Source of the DNA: Fictibacillus phosphorivorans
GTDB lineage: Bacteria > Bacillota > Bacilli > Bacillales > Fictibacillaceae
Assembly: GCF_001629705.1 (NCBI RefSeq)
Contig: NZ_CP015378.1
Coordinates: forward strand, 1,426,001-1,490,000
Direction of reading: 5' to 3'
Length of the DNA: 64,000 nt
This document shows, piece by piece, positions 25,268 to 35,443 of this stretch (positions within the stretch are counted from its first letter, which is position 1; the number at the start of each line of letters is the position of its first letter). The notes beneath the pieces are model-generated. The model did no database searches. It saw nothing but the letters and a program-made list of their open reading frames with translations, and had not been told where the DNA came from. A program made the translations under genes and the position numbers.

Positions 25268-25298
25268 AAACCCCGTTTTCTTATGAAAGCGGGGTTTT
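25268..25298 (+). terminator. Terminator of fabH-fabF
   Basis: Stem AAACCCCGTTTTC/GAAAGCGGGGTTT with one G-T pair, then T residues. Confidence 0.85.
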
Positions 25299-25396
25299 GC
25301 ATACTTCGAGTTAATTACCTTTATTTAGAATAAAAAGGACAACCTCTGACTATACTGATTTTAAATACAAATCGGCAAAAAAAGTGAGGGGTACAG

Positions 25397-26143
25397 ATGT
25401 TATATTTACGTGATGTTTGGGTCAACTGGTTTGAAGGAGAAGAGAACGGCTATAACGTTTGTGAGTTTCATGAATGGAGAAAAGACGATTATATTGAACT
25501 ATTGGATCAAGTGCCAATCATTAAGATTGAATCTACACTTTTTCATTACATCGAAAATGATTTAAATGATCTGCCGGATTCTCTCCTTGAAGAGGTGCAC
25601 CAGAAAGCTTATGTCAGAAAGAACAACCAACGGGTACAACTTGAACATTGTTTTATTATTACGGATGAAAAGAAATCTCTCATCATAGATACGATGGGTT
25701 ATAGAATACCAATCCGCAAGAGCAGACTCATACCAAGACAAGAACAGCTTGTATTTGAGATGGCAGAGCAGACGGAGACAAAAGTATATACGTTCAGTGA
25801 AAAACAGTTAAGTAAGGAATATCACATCCTCTCACCAAACCCAGACAGCATGAGGGGGTTGACTCGCAAAGAGAGACAGCTGAAGCAACTATTATTTATG
25901 GCCCTAGATCAGCTTCATTCAACAAAAAACGTTGCTGAGATGAGATACTGGTGTACAGAATGGATGCCAGAGCAATACGGAAGAATTCAGAGGATGGATT
26001 TTGACGAAGCGTGGGATGCGTTATACTGTGAACTAAAAAGCGGATGGTCGAAACAACATATGGATATGTGTGAGCGATTGGTCAAAGGACAACCATATTT
26101 TGAAAAGATTTGGGAGCTTGAGAACGGTACACAAGTGAACTAA
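25397..26143 (+). CDS. yjbA: YjbA (DUF3603 family) protein
   Basis: Conserved Bacillus protein of 248 residues, soluble, no membrane segment. The match to B. subtilis YjbA runs through the whole length: [59 protein letters not shown] and [16 protein letters not shown]. Biochemical role is unknown. Between fabF and trpS, as in B. subtilis (which has yjaZ and the app genes in between). GTGAGGGG precedes the ATG. Confidence 0.92.
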   Translation: MLYLRDVWVNWFEGEENGYNVCEFHEWRKDDYIELLDQVPIIKIESTLFHYIENDLNDLPDSLLEEVHQKAYVRKNNQRVQLEHCFIITDEKKSLIIDTMGYRIPIRKSRLIPRQEQLVFEMAEQTETKVYTFSEKQLSKEYHILSPNPDSMRGLTRKERQLKQLLFMALDQLHSTKNVAEMRYWCTEWMPEQYGRIQRMDFDEAWDALYCELKSGWSKQHMDMCERLVKGQPYFEKIWELENGTQVN

Positions 26144-26173
26144 GTACGAAAATCAAATCGTTCTAGAAATGAT

Positions 26174-26213
26174 AAAAACCAGCAGTTGATCGAAAGACCA
26201 CTGCTGGTTTTTG
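26174..26213. terminator. Bidirectional terminator, yjbA / trpS
   Basis: Stem AAAACCAGCAGT/ACTGCTGGTTTT with T-rich flanks; convergent genes on both sides. Confidence 0.88.
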
Positions 26214-26228
26214 TTTATGCTTTTAGAC

Positions 26229-27221
<993 letters not shown>

Positions 27222-27244
27222 TCATCTCTCCTTTGTTTTTAAAA

Positions 27245-27535
27245 TCAATATAAAAAGGCCCACTCGTCGCCTCATGCAAGGGACGAATGGACCGCGGTGC
27301 CACCCTTATAATTTTCAAACATACAGAAAATCACTTTAACACGTACAGGAAAATCCGATACGCTGTCCATTATATCGTGCGGACATCTACACGTCTGAGC
27401 CTACTATAAAGGGTTCGGTCAGAATGCTCAAAAGCCCATTCCATCATGATTCACTACCTGTTCTCACCAACCACAGGCTCTCTGAAAGCTTCACATCATG
27501 TACTCTTCTTTCTCATCGCATATAACATTTATTTT
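27245..27535 (-). promoter_or_regulatory. T-box leader of trpS (tRNA-Trp specific)
   Basis: Minus-strand leader with the T-box sequence AGGGTGGCACCGCGG (27293-27308 region), stem I elements (AGAGAG ... GGTTGGTGAGAACAG) and a specifier bulge reading GAATGGGCTTTTGAG with TGG, the Trp codon. The competing terminator pairs CCATTCGTC with GACGAGTGG, followed by a T run just before trpS. Readthrough is expected when uncharged tRNA-Trp binds. Confidence 0.92.
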
Positions 27536-27551
27536 TTGTAGTATACACAAA

Positions 27552-27923
27552 TTACAAAAGATATGCAACGGCTATCGTTATTAAGGATAAAAGTAAACCA
27601 CTATAAAGAAATGATTTCATAAAAGAAACGTTTACACGCTCTGATAATTGAAAGTTCGTCTTAAATGAAATCTCATCATCAATTTCTGGAGCTCTCGATA
27701 AAGCCTTAGCTACTCTTTTAAAACTGTAGGAAAAGAAATCAAAGAAACCACCTTTAACTACATAGAGGGCAAGACCGAAAAGAGCGATGGACAGTGAAAA
27801 ATAAAATAGTGTATTAATGTATTTTTCAAGAGTAAAAGGTCCGGGAGTAAATAAACTAGCTCCTAAAGCGATAAGAATCGGAAATGCTGATATAATCAGG
27901 ATCCTTTTAATAAGTAAATTCAT
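27552..27923 (-). CDS. DUF3899 family membrane protein
   Basis: A 123-residue protein with three hydrophobic segments: about residues 7-26, 37-58 and 103-123. The loop between the second and third (KRVAKALSRAPEIDDE) is charged and predicted cytosolic. It resembles DUF3899 proteins of Bacillaceae in size and pattern, from memory. The start ATG has GGAGG 8 bases upstream (GATGGAGGCAATATATAATG). It lies upstream of the trpS T-box and is divergent from opp. Function unknown. Confidence 0.7.
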   Translation of the reverse strand: MNLLIKRILIISAFPILIALGASLFTPGPFTLEKYINTLFYFSLSIALFGLALYVVKGGFFDFFSYSFKRVAKALSRAPEIDDEISFKTNFQLSERVNVSFMKSFLYSGLLLSLITIAVAYLL

Positions 27924-28353
27924 TATATATTGCCTCCATCTAGTAAGAATTACACCATAAACATTAAGAAATGTACCATATTTTTTGAATTATACCGTCA
28001 GACTTTATCCCCATTGTAACAAATGAAATATAAATCTGACGAATTATCTTATAAAGTGAAGCATGTTCTATCCTCGCATAAAATCGAGAATGTAATAATC
28101 ATGCTAGTTTACATATAATTTTGGTAAAATTTGTAGAATTATCAGAAAATAAGACTGCAATACTAATAGGTATATGTACCTATTTTTTGTTAAGGAAAAG
28201 TAAATATAATAGGCTTTTTGTAAAACTCTTAAAAAAAATAAATGCACAATTGTTTGAAAACTTGTATAATCGAACTTGTAGATAAAATGTCTGATAATTC
28301 TTGATGCTTTTATCTGCTAACAATTTAACAGGATAAAAAGGGGAGGTCGACTC
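27924..28353. other. 430-base divergent intergenic region before oppA
   Basis: No gene seen. It holds an imperfect inverted repeat (GTCAGACTTTAT ... ATAAATCTGAC, 27990-28041), a hairpin with T run (28165-28188), a good -10 (TATAAT near 28265) without a clear -35, and the oppA ribosome site GGGGAGG. Confidence 0.5.
28165..28188 (+). terminator. Terminator-like hairpin in the oppA upstream region
   Basis: Perfect stem AATAGGTA/TACCTATT with a 4-base loop and following T run, about 165 bases before oppA. No gene ends here, so it may be an attenuator or the end of a short RNA. Confidence 0.5.
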
Positions 28354-30033
28354 ATGAAGAAGTCAAAATGGTCATTACTTCTTACACTAGTACTTGTACT
28401 AAGCATGTTCTTAGCTGCATGTAGTGGTGGAGACAAAGACAAGGCAAGCGATTCTAAAGGCGGCGAAGGCGATAAGCCAACTGAAAAGCCAAGTGAGCCA
28501 CAAGTACTTAACTTGCTTGATGCAGAGGAAATTCCTTCAATGGATTCTTCGCAAGCAACTGATGCAGTATCTTTTGAAGTAATGAATAACGTAATGGAAG
28601 GTTTATACCGTCTTGATAAAGACAACAAACCGACTGCAGGTGTTGCTGAAAGTCATGAAGTTAACGAAGATGGAACAGTTTACACATTCAAGTTAAATCC
28701 AAACGCTAAATGGAGCGATGGATCTCAAGTTGTAGCGAAAGACTTCGTATACTCTTGGCAAAAAGCATTAACTCCAGATACACTTTCTGAGTATGCTTAC
28801 ATCATGGGACCTGTTAAGAACGCTAACGCGATTCAAACTGATGGAGACCCATTATATGGTAAAGTAGATCAGTTAGGTGTTAAAGCAGTTGACGATACTA
28901 CTCTTGAAGTAACTCTTGAAGCTCCAGCTCCTTATTTCCTAGGACTAACTGGATTTGCAACGTTCTACCCGCAAAAAGAAGAGTTTGTTAAAAAACAAGC
29001 TGATAAGTATGCATTAGAAGCTAACACACTACTATACAACGGTCCTTTCGTACTTAGCGAGTGGAAACACAACGAAGGATGGCAGTATAAGAAAAACGAT
29101 AACTATTGGGATAAAGACAACGTAATGCTAGACGAGATCAACGTTAAGATTGTTAAAGACGTTGCTACAGGTGTAAACCTTTACGAAACTGGTCAAACAG
29201 ATATCGCTGGTCTAAGCATGGAATATGTTGATCAATATAAAGATAACGAAGACCTATACACGCGTGGAGAAGCGTCAGTATTCTTCCTACGTTTAAACCA
29301 AAAATCAGAAGTACTTAAGAATGCAAACATCCGTAAGGCAATTGATATGGCTTATGATAAGCAATCTATGGTAGATGTACTTCTTAACAACGGTTCTACT
29401 CCAGCTTACTATCTAGTTCCTGGTGAGTTCACTCCTGGACCAGATGGTGAAGACTACCGTAAAACGAACGGTAACTTTGGTGAGTACAACCTTGAAAAAG
29501 CAAAAGAACTTTGGGCTAAAGGTCTAAAAGAAGTTGGAAAAGATTCTGTAGAGCTTGAACTATTGAACTATGATACAGATGGCGCTAAGAAAATGGGTGA
29601 GTTCTTCAAGAACCAACTTGAAAAGAACCTTCCTGGAATCAAAGTTAATATCAAAGCACAACCGTTCAAACAAAAGCTTGAACTTGAAACAAAAGGTGAG
29701 TATGACTTCTCATATGCTGGTTGGGGACCTGACTACCAAGATCCAATGACGTTCCTTGACATGTTCGTAACTGATGGAGCTCATAACCAAATGGCATATT
29801 CAAACCCTGAGTATGACAAGTTAATCGAAGGTGCTAAGAAAGAAACAGACGAGAAGAAGCGTTGGCAGATGATGCTTGATGCAGAAAAAGTTCTTTTCGA
29901 CGATCAAGCGATCTCTCCACTTTACCAACGTGGTGTAACTGGACTTCAAAAGCCATATGTAAAAGGACTTGCTCATCACTTATTCGGAGCAGATACTTCT
30001 TACAAGTGGGCTTATATTGAAGGAAAGCAATAA
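28354..30033 (+). CDS. oppA: Oligopeptide ABC transporter substrate-binding lipoprotein OppA
   Basis: Captures oligopeptides outside the membrane and delivers them to OppBC. The signal peptide ends in the lipobox LAAC with Cys23, followed by a flexible Gly/Lys/Glu linker. The family-5 signature is seen as YRLDKDNKPTAGVAESHEVN then DGTVYTFKLNPNAKWSDGSQ. The 559 residues are of family length. In B. subtilis this Opp system imports signalling peptides for sporulation and competence. It is separated from oppB by 237 bases with a terminator and a second promoter. Codon use is biased, suggesting high expression. Confidence 0.94.
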   Translation: MKKSKWSLLLTLVLVLSMFLAACSGGDKDKASDSKGGEGDKPTEKPSEPQVLNLLDAEEIPSMDSSQATDAVSFEVMNNVMEGLYRLDKDNKPTAGVAESHEVNEDGTVYTFKLNPNAKWSDGSQVVAKDFVYSWQKALTPDTLSEYAYIMGPVKNANAIQTDGDPLYGKVDQLGVKAVDDTTLEVTLEAPAPYFLGLTGFATFYPQKEEFVKKQADKYALEANTLLYNGPFVLSEWKHNEGWQYKKNDNYWDKDNVMLDEINVKIVKDVATGVNLYETGQTDIAGLSMEYVDQYKDNEDLYTRGEASVFFLRLNQKSEVLKNANIRKAIDMAYDKQSMVDVLLNNGSTPAYYLVPGEFTPGPDGEDYRKTNGNFGEYNLEKAKELWAKGLKEVGKDSVELELLNYDTDGAKKMGEFFKNQLEKNLPGIKVNIKAQPFKQKLELETKGEYDFSYAGWGPDYQDPMTFLDMFVTDGAHNQMAYSNPEYDKLIEGAKKETDEKKRWQMMLDAEKVLFDDQAISPLYQRGVTGLQKPYVKGLAHHLFGADTSYKWAYIEGKQ

Positions 30034-30066
30034 GTAGCTAGTAAAAACGAGTAAATAGTGTTTCTC

Positions 30067-30106
30067 AGGAGAGTACATGTATTCCTGACATGTACTCTCT
30101 TTTTTG
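30067..30106 (+). terminator. Partial terminator between oppA and oppB
   Basis: Perfect 11-base stem AGAGTACATGT/ACATGTACTCT, 7-base loop, then six T residues. It would make oppA mRNA more abundant than the permease mRNA. Confidence 0.85.
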
Positions 30107-30182
30107 CCTTGAAATCAATATTTGGAAGATATATGGAAATATCAAAAGAAATCAGAAAATGTCGAAAAAAAAATATTTTCTA

Positions 30183-30211
30183 TTGATATAAAATATTTTG
30201 TCCCTTAAGAT
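30183..30211 (+). promoter_or_regulatory. Second promoter before oppB
   Basis: TTGATA (30183), 17-base spacer, TAAGAT (30206), about 60 bases before oppB and after the oppA terminator. A plausible sigma-A promoter for oppBCDF. Confidence 0.55.
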
Positions 30212-30270
30212 AGATATTACAGAAAGATTTCAAAATATTAAGTTTGAAACATTTGGGGGAGGTGCGTGTA

Positions 30271-31197
30271 ATGTTGCGTTATATTTCTAAGCGAGTGTTT
30301 TCCATGTTTATTACACTGCTGATCATTGCAACACTTACATTCTTTTTAATGAAATTATTACCGGGTTCTCCATTTAACAATCAAGAAAAGTTAACTGAGA
30401 CCCAGCGTTATGCTCTAAACGAAAAATACGGGTTAAATGACCCGGTGCCTGTTCAATATATTAATTATTTGGGTAAATTGGCACAGGGTGATTTAGGATA
30501 TACGTTTCAGTTTGACGGGCGTACCGTTAACTCTATGATCGTAAATGGAATGGGACCTTCTGCAACAATTGGTTTTGAAGCTTTAATCTTCGGAACATTG
30601 GTAGGATTGTTTCTAGGAATCATCGCAGCCCTTAGACACAATTCATTTGTAGATTATGGTGCCATGATCGTAGCTGTTTTCGGAATTGCAATTCCATCCT
30701 TTGTTTTTGCAGGACTATTACAATATTACGTAGGTGTAAAATTAGGATGGCTACCTGTAGCGTTTTGGGATGGACCAAAGTATCACATCATGCCTGCATT
30801 CTCTTTATCCGTTGGAGTAATCGCTACTGTAGCACGTTTTATGCGAACTGAAATGCTTGAAATTTTAGGTACAGACTATATTTTAATGGCTCGATCTAAA
30901 GGTATTAATAAAAATGCAGTCATCATTAAGCACTGTGTACGTAATAGCATGATTCCAATCATTACGATTTTAGGGCCAATGGCTATAGGACTTATTACCG
31001 GGTCACTTGTTATCGAAAACATCTTTGCGATTCCTGGAATCGGTGAACAGTTCGTAAAAAGTATTAACTTGAATGACTACCCTGTAATCATGGGTACAAC
31101 TCTATTTTTCAGTTTCTTAATTGTAGTCATCATTTTGATCGTAGATATTCTTTATGGAATTATCGATCCTCGTATTCGTGTAGCAGGAGGTAAATAA
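30271..31197 (+). CDS. oppB: Oligopeptide ABC transporter permease OppB
   Basis: Membrane permease of 308 residues from ATG 30271, chosen because GGGGGAGGTG lies 6-15 bases before it. The N-terminal MLRYISKRVFSMFITLLIIATL segment is the typical first helix, shown here by its LRYISKRV start. TLTFFLMKLLPGSPF and the EAA-type MRTEMLEILGTDYILMARSKG loop follow. About six helices. Two bases separate it from oppC. Acts with OppC, OppD and OppF. Confidence 0.95.
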   Translation: MLRYISKRVFSMFITLLIIATLTFFLMKLLPGSPFNNQEKLTETQRYALNEKYGLNDPVPVQYINYLGKLAQGDLGYTFQFDGRTVNSMIVNGMGPSATIGFEALIFGTLVGLFLGIIAALRHNSFVDYGAMIVAVFGIAIPSFVFAGLLQYYVGVKLGWLPVAFWDGPKYHIMPAFSLSVGVIATVARFMRTEMLEILGTDYILMARSKGINKNAVIIKHCVRNSMIPIITILGPMAIGLITGSLVIENIFAIPGIGEQFVKSINLNDYPVIMGTTLFFSFLIVVIILIVDILYGIIDPRIRVAGGK

Positions 31198-31199
31198 GA

Positions 31200-32222
31200 A
31201 TGAGCATGTCAGAAAGAAAACTTACACCAGATTTATTTCGTCCTGCAAATTTAGATTCTAATAAGAGTGAAGAGATTTCTAAGCCGAGCTTAAGTTTTTG
31301 GCAAGATGCATCTAGAAGATTAAGAAAAAACAGGGGAGCGATGATCGGACTTTTCGCAATTGTTTTCATCATCATATTCTCACTAATAGCACCATCTTTA
31401 AGTAAGTATGGAATGGACGATCAAGAGCTGATGAGAGCTAATCTTCCTCCAAAGATTCCTGGACTAGAGAAAATTGGATTTCTTGGGGTAGATGGAGTCG
31501 ATATTCGCGGTGTAGATCAGTATGAAATGAAAAATGTTCCGAAAGATCAAAACTTTTGGTTTGGTACGGATCCACTAGGTCGAGATCAGTGGGTACGTGT
31601 TTGGAAGGGTACTCAAATCTCGCTTTACATCGCTTTTTTAGCAGCAACTATTGATTTAATCGTAGGTGTAGCTTACGGTGGAATATCTGCATTTTATGGC
31701 GGCAGAGTGGATAATGCGATGCAGCGTGTCGTAGAAGTTCTTTATGGTATTCCGAATCTTGTGGTAATCATCTTGTTCATTATCATACTCGATCCCGGGA
31801 TATTATCAATCACGCTAGCCCTCGTTATTACGGGTTGGATCGGAATGTCACGTATTGTTCGTGCACAGATATTAGCATTAAAAGATCGTGAATTCGTTCT
31901 TGCATCACAAACACTAGGCTCTACTAGTGGAAGGTTGATTACTAAGCACTTGTTACCTAATACGCTAGGTGCGATTATCGTTACGAGTACGTTTACGATT
32001 CCAGGCGCGATTTTCTTCGAAGCATTTTTAAGCTTTATCGGTTTGGGGATTCAGCCACCGACTGCATCACTAGGAGCATTAATTTCTGATGGATTTAGAT
32101 CATTAAGAATTTATCCACACTTAGCAATCTATCCGGCTTCTATCATGTGTATTTTAATGATCAGCTTTAACTTACTAGGTGATGGTTTGCGTGATGCACT
32201 AGATCCTAAGATGAGAAGATAG
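31200..32222 (+). CDS. oppC: Oligopeptide ABC transporter permease OppC
   Basis: Second permease, 340 residues. The cytosolic N-terminal region (about 45 residues) ends in RLRKNRGAMIGLFAIV, where the first helix begins. GTDPLGRDQWVRVWKG is the OppC/DppC signature. The EAA loop is REFVLASQTLGSTSGRLI followed by KHLLPN. GGAGG lies 9 bases before the first ATG; a second ATG two codons on is possible. Next gene oppD starts 15 bases after the stop. Confidence 0.95.
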   Translation: MSMSERKLTPDLFRPANLDSNKSEEISKPSLSFWQDASRRLRKNRGAMIGLFAIVFIIIFSLIAPSLSKYGMDDQELMRANLPPKIPGLEKIGFLGVDGVDIRGVDQYEMKNVPKDQNFWFGTDPLGRDQWVRVWKGTQISLYIAFLAATIDLIVGVAYGGISAFYGGRVDNAMQRVVEVLYGIPNLVVIILFIIILDPGILSITLALVITGWIGMSRIVRAQILALKDREFVLASQTLGSTSGRLITKHLLPNTLGAIIVTSTFTIPGAIFFEAFLSFIGLGIQPPTASLGALISDGFRSLRIYPHLAIYPASIMCILMISFNLLGDGLRDALDPKMRR

Positions 32223-32237
32223 GAAGGAGATTTTTAA

Positions 32238-33257
32238 ATGGAAAAATTATTAGAGTTAGATAATTTGCATGTCTCCTTCCACACGTATGGGGGAGAAGTT
32301 AAAGCCGTTCGCGGAGTTAGCTTTACACTAGATAAAGGTGAATCACTTGCAATCGTTGGAGAATCAGGTTCTGGTAAATCTGTTACTTCCAAAGCGGTTA
32401 TGAGATTACTACCAAACAAAATTGGTTCTATTAAAGAGGGAGCTATTCGTTTTCAAGGAAAAGATCTAGCGAAAGCTACTGAGCGCGAAATGGAAAAGAT
32501 TCGTGGTGCAGAAATTTCAATGATTTTCCAAGATCCGATGACATCTTTAAACCCAACGATGACGATTGGTAAACAAATCATGGAAGGGCTTCGCAAGCAT
32601 CAAAACATGAGCAAGAGTGAAGCGAAAGAACGTTCGATCAACCTATTAAAACTTGTAGGAATTCCTAATCCGGAACTTCGTGTGGATGAGTATCCTCACC
32701 AATTTTCAGGTGGAATGCGTCAACGTGTAGTTATTGCCATAGCACTAGCTTGTAACCCTAAAGTATTAATTGCTGATGAACCGACAACAGCTCTTGATGT
32801 TACGATTCAAGCCCAAATTTTAGATTTGATGCGTGACCTACAAGATAAAACAGGTACAGCAATTATCTTGATCACACATGATTTAGGTGTTGTAGCAAAC
32901 TTGGCTCAACGAGTTGCCGTAATGTATGGAGGCATGGTAGTTGAGACAGGTACGGTTGATGAGATTTTCTATAAACCGAAGCATCCATATACATGGGGAT
33001 TGCTTGCATCAATGCCTAAAATCAACTCAGAATCTAAAGAACTATTAGCTATTCCTGGTACACCGCCTGATCTAATGAATCCTCCGAAAGGATGTCCATT
33101 TGCAGCGCGTTGTCCATATGCCATGGAAGTATGTGTGGAACATATGCCTGAAGCAACTGATGTTACTTCATCACATAAAGCAGCTTGCTGGTTACTTGAT
33201 GAGCGAGCTCCAAAAGTTGAACCGCCTGAAGAGGCATTAGTTGGAGGTGCTCGTTAA
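32238..33257 (+). CDS. oppD: Oligopeptide ABC transporter ATPase OppD
   Basis: ATP-hydrolysing subunit of 339 residues. Walker A GESGSGKSVTS, signature FSGGMRQRV, Walker B VLIADEPTTALD and the H-loop LITHDLG are intact. The C-terminal oligopeptide-transporter extension contains the Cys motif CPFAARCPYAMEVC, which in some homologues binds an iron-sulfur cluster. The stop overlaps the oppF start by one base. Confidence 0.95.
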   Translation: MEKLLELDNLHVSFHTYGGEVKAVRGVSFTLDKGESLAIVGESGSGKSVTSKAVMRLLPNKIGSIKEGAIRFQGKDLAKATEREMEKIRGAEISMIFQDPMTSLNPTMTIGKQIMEGLRKHQNMSKSEAKERSINLLKLVGIPNPELRVDEYPHQFSGGMRQRVVIAIALACNPKVLIADEPTTALDVTIQAQILDLMRDLQDKTGTAIILITHDLGVVANLAQRVAVMYGGMVVETGTVDEIFYKPKHPYTWGLLASMPKINSESKELLAIPGTPPDLMNPPKGCPFAARCPYAMEVCVEHMPEATDVTSSHKAACWLLDERAPKVEPPEEALVGGAR

Positions 33258-34258
33258 TGTCAGTAGTAGAAAGAGAAAAATTATTAGAAGTTAAAAACCT
33301 TAAAAAGTATTTTCCGGCTGGGAAAAAAGGTGTCTTAAAAGCTGTAGATGATGTGTCCTTTGATATCTATAAAGGTGAAACATTAGGACTTGTAGGTGAG
33401 TCTGGCTGTGGTAAATCTACGACAGGTCGTACGATCATCCGTCTTTATGATGCTACTGAAGGTGAAGTAGTATATGAAGGTGTAGATGTTCATGATAAAA
33501 AATCTCGTTCTGAATTAAAGAAGTTTAACCGTAAAATGCAAATGATCTTCCAAGATCCGTACGCTTCTCTAAATCCGCGAATGACGGTTAAGGATATCAT
33601 TGCTGAAGGAATCGATATTCATGATTTGGCAAAAACAAAGAAAGATCGTGAAAATCGTGTTTATGAACTACTTGAAACAGTTGGATTAAATAAAGAGCAC
33701 GCAAACCGTTATCCACATGAATTCTCAGGTGGGCAGCGTCAACGTATCGGGATTGCTCGTGCACTAGCGGTAGATCCAGATTTCATCATTGCCGACGAAC
33801 CAATTTCAGCTCTAGACGTATCCATTCAAGCGCAAGTTGTTAACTTGATGATGGAACTGCAAAAAGAGCGTGGACTTACTTACCTATTTATTGCCCATGA
33901 TCTATCTATGGTTAAACATATATCCGATCGTGTAGGTGTAATGTACCTAGGTAACATTGTAGAGCTTACAACAAGTGATGAGCTTTATGAAGAGCCGCTT
34001 CACCCGTATACACAAGCTCTTTTATCAGCGATTCCGGTTCCGGATCCTGAACTTGAAAGAAGCCGTGAACGTATCATCTTAGAGGGAGATGTTCCTAGTC
34101 CGATCAATCCTCCAAGTGGTTGCCGTTTCCGTACTCGTTGCCCACATGCAATGGATGTGTGTGCAGCTGTTAAACCTAAATGGCAAGAAGCTAGAGAAGG
34201 ACATTGGGTAGCATGTCACTTATATGATGATGAAACAATGAAACAAGGGCAACACTAA
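33257..34258 (+). CDS. oppF: Oligopeptide ABC transporter ATPase OppF
   Basis: Second ATPase, 333 residues, pairs with OppD. Walker A GESGCGKSTTG, signature FSGGQRQRIG, Walker B FIIADEPISALD, H-loop FIAHDLS. The end has the Cys motif CRFRTRCPHAMDVC. Last gene of the opp operon. Downstream, in B. subtilis, yjbB and yjbC follow; here a modified-peptide cassette on the opposite strand lies directly next to it. Confidence 0.95.
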   Translation: MSVVEREKLLEVKNLKKYFPAGKKGVLKAVDDVSFDIYKGETLGLVGESGCGKSTTGRTIIRLYDATEGEVVYEGVDVHDKKSRSELKKFNRKMQMIFQDPYASLNPRMTVKDIIAEGIDIHDLAKTKKDRENRVYELLETVGLNKEHANRYPHEFSGGQRQRIGIARALAVDPDFIIADEPISALDVSIQAQVVNLMMELQKERGLTYLFIAHDLSMVKHISDRVGVMYLGNIVELTTSDELYEEPLHPYTQALLSAIPVPDPELERSRERIILEGDVPSPINPPSGCRFRTRCPHAMDVCAAVKPKWQEAREGHWVACHLYDDETMKQGQH

Positions 34259-34263
34259 TACAC

Positions 34264-34306
34264 AAAAAAAGCAGTTTCTCTAATGATAGAGAGCTGCTTT
34301 TTTTGA
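34264..34306. terminator. Bidirectional terminator, oppF / M50 protease gene
   Basis: Stem built from AAAAAAGCAG/CTGCTTTTTT and TCTCT/AGAGA with a small bulge; T runs on both strands. Confidence 0.85.
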
Positions 34307-35443
34307 TTCTTTTAATTTATTCATTGCTCCGACGAGCCAGATTGAACCTTGTACGAGTAGAAGAAGTGTAGTTAAAAGCCCATCAAAGAATATGAGTTTA
34401 CTAGTGTTGAAATAGGCAAGTTGTTTTAAGGAGCTTTCAATCGTTAAAGAGAGTATGGGTAAAGAGTAGCCAAAGAACATAAGAATAGCTATGATAAAAC
34501 CTACTATATAAAGAGATGCAAATCGTTTAGTCTGTTTGACTTCAGACTCTGGAATTTCATCCAGTCTTGAGTCGTTTCTTTTTAGTCGTTGAGTAATATA
34601 GATTTTTGCATTCTCGTGCAAATTACTTATGTTAAGTCGATTTGTTAAGACGTAGTATAAATCCGTCCGTAAAAATACGAAAAAATGCCAACAAAATTTA
34701 AATGCTAAGATCAAAGTTATTAACTTCGCATATGACACTAAGAAAGAATTTGAGGAAGATAGTTGAACCACGAGAGCACTAAACAACAAAACACTGTCAA
34801 ACATGATTCCCCCAAAGAATGCTACATATCGCTGTTTCTTGTTTATCGACCATAAGTTTGTCATATTCGCTTCTACAACTAGCCAGTACATCCTTAAGCT
34901 AAGTTGAAACTTAACAGGCACATTAAACTTGGAAGCTGCTAAAAAATGCCCAAATTCATGAATGAAAGTTAAAAACCAAGAAGTTAAAAATACGATTAAA
35001 AAATTTATTCCCATATAATCCAAAAGGAAAAAATCATTCGTATGGGGTGTTATCTTTGGGTTCATGAAAATAAGCAGAAGCGATGTTAGGAATAATAAGC
35101 CATAAACCATGTAGGCTATACGGTTAAAAAATAAATGAGATACAAAATCAATTATTTTCGAATTTGATTTTTGTGTACTATCCTTTAATAATTGTTGATC
35201 ATCCACTTTGAATACTAGATCTAACTCTATTAAGGTTTCAATAAAATCTAAAACATCTACTTCTGGATTCATTTTTTGAGTTGCTTCTATTGTATTCGTT
35301 CCATTACACATTTTGATAACTTCTACCGCTTCACTAGGAACTTTAATATAGTTCTCAGTTTGAGGATCCCCGATGATATATTCCTCTCCATCTTCTTGTA
35401 TAGAAAGCTTTAATAATACTATGGAATTGTTGTTTATATTCAT
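34280..35443 (-). CDS. M50 (site-2-like) membrane metalloprotease with PqqD-like N-terminus, putative RiPP protease
   Basis: A 387-residue membrane protein. Residues 1-80 are soluble and resemble a PqqD/RRE-type fold (YIKVPSEAVEVIKMCNGTNT ... VDVLDFIETLIELDLV), a module that often binds leader peptides. Six or so membrane helices follow. The zinc site is HEFGH at 162-166 inside a helix, as in M50 intramembrane proteases; the second motif is likely FGGIMFD with Asp216. The layout is similar to YydH-type proteases of peptide clusters. The start ATG overlaps the stop of the E1-like gene by four bases, so both are co-translated. It probably cleaves or exports the small peptide encoded first in the cassette; this is inferred. 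Confidence 0.78.
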   Translation of the reverse strand: MNINNNSIVLLKLSIQEDGEEYIIGDPQTENYIKVPSEAVEVIKMCNGTNTIEATQKMNPEVDVLDFIETLIELDLVFKVDDQQLLKDSTQKSNSKIIDFVSHLFFNRIAYMVYGLLFLTSLLLIFMNPKITPHTNDFFLLDYMGINFLIVFLTSWFLTFIHEFGHFLAASKFNVPVKFQLSLRMYWLVVEANMTNLWSINKKQRYVAFFGGIMFDSVLLFSALVVQLSSSNSFLVSYAKLITLILAFKFCWHFFVFLRTDLYYVLTNRLNISNLHENAKIYITQRLKRNDSRLDEIPESEVKQTKRFASLYIVGFIIAILMFFGYSLPILSLTIESSLKQLAYFNTSKLIFFDGLLTTLLLLVQGSIWLVGAMNKLKESKKAALYH

